DNA of 19,297 bases from Planctomycetota bacterium. GTDB lineage: Bacteria > Planctomycetota > B15-G4. The notes under the pieces are model-generated. The model was given only the letters and a program-made list of their open reading frames with translations. It made no database searches and had not been told where the DNA came from. Shown here one piece after another: positions 1 through 6,157 of the stretch. The first letter of the stretch is position 1; every line of letters begins with the position of its first letter. The stretch lies in contig QNBX01000084.1 in assembly GCA_003644265.1 (NCBI GenBank), positions 1 to 19,297 of the forward strand, read 5' to 3'. Both the position numbers and the translations under genes were made by a program.

Positions 1-144
1 GCAGGGCGACGCGCAGGGCGACGCGCAGGGCGACGCGCAGGGCGACGCGCAGGGCGACGCGCAGGGCGACGCGCAGGGCGACGCGCAGGGCGACGCGCAG
101 GGCGACGCGCAGGGCGACGCGCACGGCGACGCGCACGGTGACGC
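1..144 (+). repeat. 12-bp tandem coding repeat (QGDA)n
   Basis: The unit gcagggcgacgc occurs ten times without a mismatch at 1-120. Two variant units follow at 121-132 and 133-144, with cag changed to cac and, in the last, ggc changed to ggt. The unit is four codons long, so copy-number change keeps the frame. The left end of the array is outside the window. Encoded peptide: QGDA x10, then HGDA x2. Confidence 0.97.
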
Positions 145-367
145 GCAGGGCGGCACGCTGCTGCCCCTGGCGCTGTACGACCTGGCGAGCGATCCCTTCG
201 AGCGCCACGACCTGCGCGACGACCCGGCTCAGCGCGACAACCTGGCCGCGCTGCTGGCCCACGGCGAACGCGCCCTGGCCCAGGGCTCCGTGGCCGCCGA
301 GAGCGCCGGCGCGCTCGACCCCGCGACCCGCGCGTGGTTGCAGGCCATGGGGTACCTGGGGAAGTAG
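1..367 (+). CDS. C-terminal fragment of a sulfatase/alkaline-phosphatase-superfamily protein (5' end outside window)
   Basis: The reading frame begins at base 2 and is open from the window edge to the TAG at 365-367; the start and catalytic domain lie outside. Twelve tetrapeptides (ten QGDA, two HGDA) are followed by a tail containing ALYDLASDPFERHDL and ending WLQAMGYLGK. The LYDL-x-x-DP motif is the usual C-terminal signature of PF00884 sulfatase-like proteins. The tail matches the complete protein at 10104-12404, which has ALYDLDQDPGEQTDL and ends MVEMGYLGR, so the two are paralogues. In both, low-complexity sequence lies immediately before ALYDL. The substrate cannot be judged because the active site is missing. 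The gene converges on the metalloprotease gene with 7 bp between stop codons. Family assignment is fairly secure; function is not. Confidence 0.75.
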   Translation, partial: QGDAQGDAQGDAQGDAQGDAQGDAQGDAQGDAQGDAQGDAHGDAHGDAQGGTLLPLALYDLASDPFERHDLRDDPAQRDNLAALLAHGERALAQGSVAAESAGALDPATRAWLQAMGYLGK

Positions 368-384
368 GCGCCCCCTACTTGCCC
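358..384. terminator. Inverted repeat containing both stop codons of two convergent genes; candidate bidirectional terminator
   Basis: AAGTAGG (362-368) pairs with CCTACTT (374-380) around the 5-nt loop CGCCC. After one G-G mismatch (361/381), GGG (358-360) pairs with CCC (382-384). The arms contain the TAG at 365-367 on plus and the TAG at 377-375 on minus. There is no T tract, so termination is inferred only from the structure and its position between convergent genes. Confidence 0.45.
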
Positions 385-2561
385 GGCTTCAGCCGCAGCA
401 TCAGCTTGCCGTGGCCCACGCTGCCGTCGAGGCCGCCGAGCTCCAGCACGTAGTCGCCGAACACGGTCAGCGGCACGCCGAGCAGTCGCACGGTCTTGCC
501 GTTGGCCGAGAACAGCAGCTCGCCGTCGAGGGGGATGTCCCCGTCGGGACCGGTGAGCGAGACCAGCGTGGGGAACAGCGCGGCGGGCTGGCCGTCGATC
601 TCCACGAAGCTGCCCTGGGACGGCAGGGCACGGAAACGCGCCAGCTTGAGCAGGCTGCCCGCCGGCGCGGCGAAGGGCACGGCCACCGTGGGCGTGGCCG
701 GGCCGATGCCGTGGGTCTGCTTGATCAGCTTGAGCGGCCGCAGTTTGGAGCCCAGCTTGAACGCGCCGCTGGTGCCGGCCAGGCCGAACACCTCCACGCG
801 ATAGTTGCCCGAGGCCGGGAGCTCGAACTGCTTGAGCCACAGGGTCTTGCTGGCCTTGTCGGGGTCGGCCGAGCGCTCCACCAGCGTCTGCTCGCCGGGG
901 CCGATGACGCGCAGGCCCGGGAGCAGTCCCTCGACCTTGTGCAGACGCTTGAGCGAGGCGCTGAGGCGCGCGCCGGCGGGCGCCTCCAGGTGGAAGCGCG
1001 CGATCTCTTCGGGCTGCAACACGCCCTTCTCGGCGCCGCCGTCGATCACGGCGTCGTACTGGAACACATCCTCGAGCAAGGCGACGCCCGTGGGCCCGGA
1101 GAGCTGCACGTCCACCGGCCCGGCGACGAGGGCCGCCGGCGTGCTCACGCGGATCAGGCTCGCGCTGGCGCTGAGCACCGCGGCCGGCAGGCTCGCCACG
1201 CTGATCACCACGCCGGGGCCCGTGGGCAGCTCGCTGCCGTGCAGCTCCAGCTCGGTCCCGCCCGAGACGGGGCCGAACGCGGGGAACACGCTCGCCAGCA
1301 CGGGGCCGTCCACCGACACGCCGGGGGAGAGGCACGACGAGCTGCCCTTCTCGGCCTCGATGCTGGCCAGGGCCGAGTCACCGAACTGCTCCAGCTCGCC
1401 GCTGCAGCCGCCCAGCCCCGAGCACATGATGGCGCAGTCGGGCTCGCCGTTGCAGTGCCCCGCCGACCAGTTGTGCCCCAGCTCGTGCGCCGTGAGCGCC
1501 ACCCGCCGCGGGAAGTTGCTGGTGAACAGCGACTGCGACAAGCCGTAGCCGGAGTAGCTGCTGCAGACCACGCCCACGTAGGCGATGCCGATGACCGAGC
1601 CGTCCAGGTTGCTGCCCGTGAACAGGTGCGCCAGGTCGCGCACCACGCCGGGCTGCTCGGCGTTCCAGTGGGCGCGGAACGCGGAGAGCAGGGCGCCGGA
1701 TTCGCTGGTCTCGTACGGGTCGTCGGGGTCGCTGCGCACCGTGACCGACGTGAGCTGGTAGCTGATGGCGGCGTCGGCGCTGTAGATCAGCTCGGTGGCC
1801 GCGACCACCGCCTCGATGTCGGCCAGCACCGCGGCCACGGAGCTGCCGTGGGCCAGGTAGTACTCGTGATCGGCGTCCACGGCCAGCTCGGCCACCATGG
1901 GCGCGGAGGCGGCGGCCAGCATGCCCTGGGTGGGCGGCGCGATGGGCGGGGGCGTCAGGCTGCCGCACTCGCCGCCCTGCTCGACCACCGCGCTCATGGG
2001 AAACAGGGCGTGGCCGCCGCTGGGCAGGGCGTCCAGGCCCCACAGGGGCGCGCCCTCCCCCGGGCGGATGAGCAGCTGCAGCCGCCCGTCGATCAGGGCG
2101 CCGGCGGCGGCGCTGCCGGGCCGTCCCAGCAGCTCGCCGCGCACAGTCACGGGCGCCGCGGGGCTGACCGGCACCAGCAGCCCGAGGGCTCCCGGCCCCG
2201 CGGCGCCCGGTCCCGCGGCGCCTTGCACGCGCAGCACGAAGCCCGGCGCCCGCAGCGACGACGGGCGCAGCACCAGGGTGTGCCATTCACCGTCCAACTC
2301 CAGCGGCAGCTCCAGGCGGCCAGTGAGCCGCGCGGGAAAGGGCGCATCCACCAGGCGGCCCTCGCTCAGGGACAGCTCGGCGAGCTGCCCGCCGTGGAGC
2401 GCGGTGAGAGGGGCCCGGGGAGCGCTCGCGTCGTGGTCTGCGTTCGGCGTGACCGCCTGAGCGGACACGTGCGGCACCAGCAGCGTCACGAGGAGCGTCA
2501 GCAGTGTGGGAGTCGCCGCGGCCAGGATTCCGCGGGCGACGCACTGCGTTCGCGTCTGCAT
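375..2561 (-). CDS. Secreted zinc metalloprotease (M12/reprolysin-like) with TIG domain and duplicated C-terminal domain
   Basis: This 728-residue protein probably acts outside the cell. I chose the ATG at 2561 because it begins a typical signal peptide: a basic n-region MQTRTQCVAR, a leucine-rich core and a likely cleavage after VSA at residue 34. A GTG at 2585 would add eight residues. The protease core spans about 225-412. HELGHNWSAGH supplies zinc ligands H359, H363 and H369 with catalytic E360, and CAIMCSG gives a Met-turn at M379. This is the extended HExxHxxxxxH site of metzincins. A TIG/IPT-like beta domain follows at about 422-507, then two similar segments of about 110 residues (504-616 and 617-728). 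The gene is last in the minus-strand block, 84 bp after the ABC permease, so it may be co-transcribed with an exporter. The catalytic class is secure; the substrate is unknown. Confidence 0.88.
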   Translation of the reverse strand: MQTRTQCVARGILAAATPTLLTLLVTLLVPHVSAQAVTPNADHDASAPRAPLTALHGGQLAELSLSEGRLVDAPFPARLTGRLELPLELDGEWHTLVLRPSSLRAPGFVLRVQGAAGPGAAGPGALGLLVPVSPAAPVTVRGELLGRPGSAAAGALIDGRLQLLIRPGEGAPLWGLDALPSGGHALFPMSAVVEQGGECGSLTPPPIAPPTQGMLAAASAPMVAELAVDADHEYYLAHGSSVAAVLADIEAVVAATELIYSADAAISYQLTSVTVRSDPDDPYETSESGALLSAFRAHWNAEQPGVVRDLAHLFTGSNLDGSVIGIAYVGVVCSSYSGYGLSQSLFTSNFPRRVALTAHELGHNWSAGHCNGEPDCAIMCSGLGGCSGELEQFGDSALASIEAEKGSSSCLSPGVSVDGPVLASVFPAFGPVSGGTELELHGSELPTGPGVVISVASLPAAVLSASASLIRVSTPAALVAGPVDVQLSGPTGVALLEDVFQYDAVIDGGAEKGVLQPEEIARFHLEAPAGARLSASLKRLHKVEGLLPGLRVIGPGEQTLVERSADPDKASKTLWLKQFELPASGNYRVEVFGLAGTSGAFKLGSKLRPLKLIKQTHGIGPATPTVAVPFAAPAGSLLKLARFRALPSQGSFVEIDGQPAALFPTLVSLTGPDGDIPLDGELLFSANGKTVRLLGVPLTVFGDYVLELGGLDGSVGHGKLMLRLKPGK

Positions 2562-2611
2562 CCCCAGCCTGTCGGCGGCGGGCACAGACGAATTGAATCC
2601 GCGCCGATGCT

Positions 2612-2632
2612 CCCTCCCTCCCCACGCAGCCC
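2612..2632 (-). other. Candidate G-quadruplex motif between permease and protease genes
   Basis: On the minus strand this segment has four G runs (GGG, GGGG, GGG, GGG) with loops of 6, 1 and 1 nt. It lies in the spacer between the permease stop (2646-2648) and the protease start. A small GCCCG/CGGGC hairpin overlaps it at 2629-2641. No T tract follows, so I do not call an intrinsic terminator. Confidence 0.35.
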
Positions 2633-2645
2633 GTGGCGGGCGGAG

Positions 2646-5258
2646 TCACTCGTAGCGCACGACCCTCGACAGGTTCAGGCTGTTGGCGCGCAGGGCCGGC
2701 AGCAGCACGGCCAGAAGCGAGATCACCACCGAGCCCACCAGCACCGCGCCCAGGGCCCGCGGCTCCAGGGCGAAGGAGAGGTCGAGGTGACTTACGTCGG
2801 TCAGGGCGTTGCAGGTCACCACGGCCAGGGGCACGCCCAGGACCAGACCGAAGAGCCCGCCCAGAGCCCCCAGCACGCCGGACTCAGCCAGCAGCATGAT
2901 GGCCACCTGACCGCCGGTCATGCCCACGGCGCGCAGCAGACCGATCTCGCGGCGACGCTCCATCACGGCGATGACCATGGCGTTGAGAATGCCCACGGCC
3001 GCCAGCAGCACCGTCAGCGCCAGGATGGCGTGGAAGATGGCGAAGTTGCGCTCCAGGTCGGACACGTAGCCGGCGGTGATGTCCTCGCCGCGGGACAGGC
3101 GCAGCTGGTCAGCCCCCACCAGGGCGGTCACCAGCGCGGCCAGCTCGTCGGCGCGGGCGGCGTCGATGCCCGGCGCGCGGCTCACGTACCAGCCGGGCAG
3201 CTCGCTGCCGTCCTCGCACCAGGCGCTGACCATGACGTCGGAGGACACCACACCGAAGACGCGGTCGTCCGGCGCAAAGCCATAGGCGTCGGTCACCGCC
3301 AGCACCTCGAAGTCGACGATGCCGTCGGCGTAGGTCGACAGGCGCACGTTGTCGCCCACGCCCTTGCCCAGGTCGTCGGAGCAGCGCGTGCTCAGCAGCA
3401 GCGTCGGGCGCGAGAGGAACGCGCCGCGCAGCTCGCCGTCGTCCGCCAGGGGCCCGTGGTCCAGCATGGAGCCGTCGATGCCGCGCACCACGAAGCTGCT
3501 GCCCACCTCGGCCGTGAGCGGCAGCAGCCGCGCCAGCTCCGGGGCCAGCTCGCGCAGCTCGGGCAGGCGCCCGGCGGCCTGGGTGCCCAGCTTGAGGTAG
3601 AGGTTGTCGGACAGGGCGCGCTGGCCGAAGTCGCGCGTCTCGGCCTTGAGGCTCTCAAGCACCGACAAGATCAGGAAGATGGCGGTGAACACGAGCATGA
3701 GCCCGGACACCGTGCCGAACACGCGCTGGCGCGACGTGGCCAGGGTGGCCCGGGCCAGGGCGATGGCCGGACCGCGGAAGGGCGCGGTGAACAGCTCGCC
3801 CAGCTTGCGCAGCAGGCCGGGCACCAGCAGCAGCAGGGCAAACGCCGAGGCCACCAGCCCGAAGGCCGTGAGCACGGCCTCGTACATGGCCGGCGCCATC
3901 CACTCGCCCGAGGGCGCGCCCACCACCCAGGCCACGGGCAGCACCGCCAGCAGCCCCAGCAGCACCGAGCGTCGCACGCCGGTGAAGGGGTCGCGCGAGA
4001 GCTCGATCACACCGCGCCGCAGGGCGTCGATGACGCTCAGCCGCGAGGCGCGCACAAAGGGGTACAGCACGCCCAGCAGGCAGAAGACCACGCCTGCGGC
4101 CAGCACCGAGAGCACCTCGGTCCAGGGGATCTCGGTGACCACCAGCGGCTTGCCACGGCCCAGGGTGGTGATGCCGGCCTGCTCCAGCATGCCCACCAGC
4201 CCGTGCGCCAGGGCCAGCGAGGCGCCGGCGCCCAGGGCCGCCAGGGCCAGCCCCTCCATCAGGAAGATGCCCAGCAGCCGCCCGCGCGAGAGCCCCATGG
4301 CGCGCAGCAGCCCGATGGAGCGCACGCGCTCCACCAGCGACATGCTCATGGTGTTGAAGATGATGTAGAGCCCCAGGAACAGGGCCAGGAAGCCGCAGAA
4401 GCGGACGCCGCTGCGGAAGGCGCGCTCCTCCGGCGCCAGACCCACCAGCGAGCGCCGCGGCGCGCTGACCACGTAGCGATCGGAGAGGATCCGCGTCACC
4501 GCCACCAGGTCGCTGCGAGCGCGGTCGATGTCGGCCCAGAAGAGCGTGTTCAGCTTGCGGCCGAAGAGCTCGCTGGCCAGGCTCAGGGTGGTCAGGGCGC
4601 GGCCCTTGCCGAAGCCCAGGCGCGTGGGCGCCAGGATGCCGGTGACGCGGAAGGGGTGCACGGCTGTCGAGGCGCCGCCGCCTCGACGGGCGCTGCCACC
4701 CGCCGTGCGGTCCTCGATCCACTGCCCGCCCTCGCACAGCACCACCGGACCGCGGCGCTGTGGCGCGCGCTCGGCCAACTCCACCAGATCGCCCACGGAG
4801 AGCCCGGCGCGCGCGGCCACGTCGGCCGACACCAGCAGCTGCGGCACGTCGCTGTCGAAGTCGAGGTCCTGGCCCTCGTCCAGCACCCAGGCGGCGTGGT
4901 GGTCGCGGGCGCTAGCCTCCACCGCGAACAGGTCCAGACCCGAGACCGCCTTGCCGTTCACCCGCAGGCTCAGGCTCAACCGGCCCCACGCGCTCACGCC
5001 GCGCAGCATGGGCTCGGCCCGCAGCTCCTCGGCCACCTCGGCCATGGCCAGGGGCGAGGAGCGGTCGGGCTCGATCACCAGGTCGGCCTCGGGGTCGCCC
5101 CGAGCGCGCTGCTTGTCCTGGGTCAGCAGGGTGTTGTGGTCCACCACCAGCACCGTCAGCACGGTAGCCAAGCCCACGGCGATGCCCAGCACCGACGCCA
5201 GGGTCTTGCCCGGACGGAAGGCCAGGTGCCGCCACGCCAGCAGGAACATGAGCTTCAT
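2646..5258 (-). CDS. ABC transporter permease, FtsX/MacB (type VII) fold
   Basis: This 870-residue inner-membrane protein has the duplicated architecture of large FtsX-family permeases. TM1 is near 20-39, followed by an extracytoplasmic domain to about 285, TMs near 288-306, 325-350 and 383-402, two central TMs near 431-448 and 457-480, TM near 513-534, a second extracytoplasmic domain to about 735, and final TMs near 740-762, 786-812 and 836-855. Each half carries the cytoplasmic coupling motif: VERVRSIGLLRAMGLSRGRL (309-328) and MERRREIGLLRAVGMTGGQV (766-785). Such permeases couple ATP use to work on periplasmic substrates, as in lipoprotein release or export, rather than classical transmembrane transport. 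The start lies 13 nt after the ATPase stop; a second in-frame ATG is at codon 4 and neither has a clear Shine-Dalgarno. A low-complexity Gly/Arg/Ala stretch lies at about 186-199. The substrate is not known. Confidence 0.92.
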   Translation of the reverse strand: MKLMFLLAWRHLAFRPGKTLASVLGIAVGLATVLTVLVVDHNTLLTQDKQRARGDPEADLVIEPDRSSPLAMAEVAEELRAEPMLRGVSAWGRLSLSLRVNGKAVSGLDLFAVEASARDHHAAWVLDEGQDLDFDSDVPQLLVSADVAARAGLSVGDLVELAERAPQRRGPVVLCEGGQWIEDRTAGGSARRGGGASTAVHPFRVTGILAPTRLGFGKGRALTTLSLASELFGRKLNTLFWADIDRARSDLVAVTRILSDRYVVSAPRRSLVGLAPEERAFRSGVRFCGFLALFLGLYIIFNTMSMSLVERVRSIGLLRAMGLSRGRLLGIFLMEGLALAALGAGASLALAHGLVGMLEQAGITTLGRGKPLVVTEIPWTEVLSVLAAGVVFCLLGVLYPFVRASRLSVIDALRRGVIELSRDPFTGVRRSVLLGLLAVLPVAWVVGAPSGEWMAPAMYEAVLTAFGLVASAFALLLLVPGLLRKLGELFTAPFRGPAIALARATLATSRQRVFGTVSGLMLVFTAIFLILSVLESLKAETRDFGQRALSDNLYLKLGTQAAGRLPELRELAPELARLLPLTAEVGSSFVVRGIDGSMLDHGPLADDGELRGAFLSRPTLLLSTRCSDDLGKGVGDNVRLSTYADGIVDFEVLAVTDAYGFAPDDRVFGVVSSDVMVSAWCEDGSELPGWYVSRAPGIDAARADELAALVTALVGADQLRLSRGEDITAGYVSDLERNFAIFHAILALTVLLAAVGILNAMVIAVMERRREIGLLRAVGMTGGQVAIMLLAESGVLGALGGLFGLVLGVPLAVVTCNALTDVSHLDLSFALEPRALGAVLVGSVVISLLAVLLPALRANSLNLSRVVRYE

Positions 5259-5271
5259 AGGACGCTCGCGC

Positions 5272-6138
5272 TCAAATGCCCAGGACCGCCAGGGACGCGT
5301 TGACGCTCTGCGCCGTCACCTGCCCCTGGCCCAACTGCTGCTCCGGGTGCAGCTCGCCGTCCTTGAGGAAGTGCACCTCGTCGGCGAAGGACGCGTCGCG
5401 CGGGTTGTGTGTCACCAGCATGATCGTCTGGCCGCGCTCGTCGCAGCACCGGCGGAACAGCCGCATGACCTCCTCGCCCGCCTTGGACGAGATGTTGCCG
5501 GTGGGCTCGTCGGCCATGATCACCGCCGGCCGCGCGATCAGCGCCCGGGCGATGGAGCTGCGCTGCATCTCGCCGCCCGAGAGCTGGTGCGGGTAGTTCT
5601 TGAGCTTGTCGCCCAGCTCGAAGGTCGAGACCAGCTCGTCGAAGTCGCCCTCGCCGCCCTCTGCGACGGCGGCGCCGATCAGCAGGGGCAGACGGATGTT
5701 CTCGGCCACGGTGAGGTTGGGCACCAGGTTGAAGAACTGGAACACGAAGCCCACGGTGTCGCGCCGCAGCAGGGTGCGGCGCTTCTCGGACAGGGCCCAC
5801 AGGTCGTGGCCGTCCAGGTGCACCGTGCCGCCCGACGGCGGCTCCAGGCCCGAGACCATGTGCAGCAGGGTCGACTTGCCCGAGCCCGAGGGGCCCATGA
5901 CCGTGACGAAGCGGCCGCGGCCCACTTCCAGCGAGGCCTCGCGCACCACCGGGAAGCGGCTGGCTCCGGACCCGAAGAACTTGTAGAGCTCCGAGGCCGT
6001 CAGGATGGCGTCGGAAGCGGGCTCGCCGGCAGCGGCCTCGGGCTCCGGACGGGCGCTGGCGTTCTCGGGCGCGCCGGCGAGGTCGCCGGGCGGCGCGTCA
6101 CTGCGGGCGCTCTCGTCGGACGTCTCGGGGGCGGTCAT
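5272..6138 (-). CDS. ABC transporter ATP-binding protein, LolD/MacB family
   Basis: This 288-residue cytoplasmic ATPase powers the adjacent FtsX-type permease. Numbered from the ATG at 6138, it has Walker A GPSGSGKST (82-90), Q-loop in FQFFN (Q134), signature LSGGEMQR (186-193), Walker B VIMADEP (206-212) and H-loop VTHNP (H244). FQFFNLVPNLTVAENIRLPL is typical of the LolD/MacB/FtsE group. The first 45 or so residues are an acidic Pro/Ala/Glu-rich extension unusual for the family. An upstream ATG at 6204 would add 22 residues but overlap the preceding gene by 47 bp; 6138 lies 19 nt after that gene's stop, so I prefer it. Neither has a strong ribosome site. It ends 13 nt before the permease, consistent with co-translation. 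Confidence 0.92.
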   Translation of the reverse strand: MTAPETSDESARSDAPPGDLAGAPENASARPEPEAAAGEPASDAILTASELYKFFGSGASRFPVVREASLEVGRGRFVTVMGPSGSGKSTLLHMVSGLEPPSGGTVHLDGHDLWALSEKRRTLLRRDTVGFVFQFFNLVPNLTVAENIRLPLLIGAAVAEGGEGDFDELVSTFELGDKLKNYPHQLSGGEMQRSSIARALIARPAVIMADEPTGNISSKAGEEVMRLFRRCCDERGQTIMLVTHNPRDASFADEVHFLKDGELHPEQQLGQGQVTAQSVNASLAVLGI

Positions 6139-6157
6139 CGCGCGCTCAACGGGGAGT

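Noticed and set aside
138..5303. A 1721-codon plus-strand open frame opposite the metalloprotease and permease genes
   Set aside because: Its translation is Gln/His/Arg/Ala/Gly-rich with no domain or signal. It is the antisense shadow expected where GC-rich codon use removes stops, and the minus-strand genes have clear motifs.
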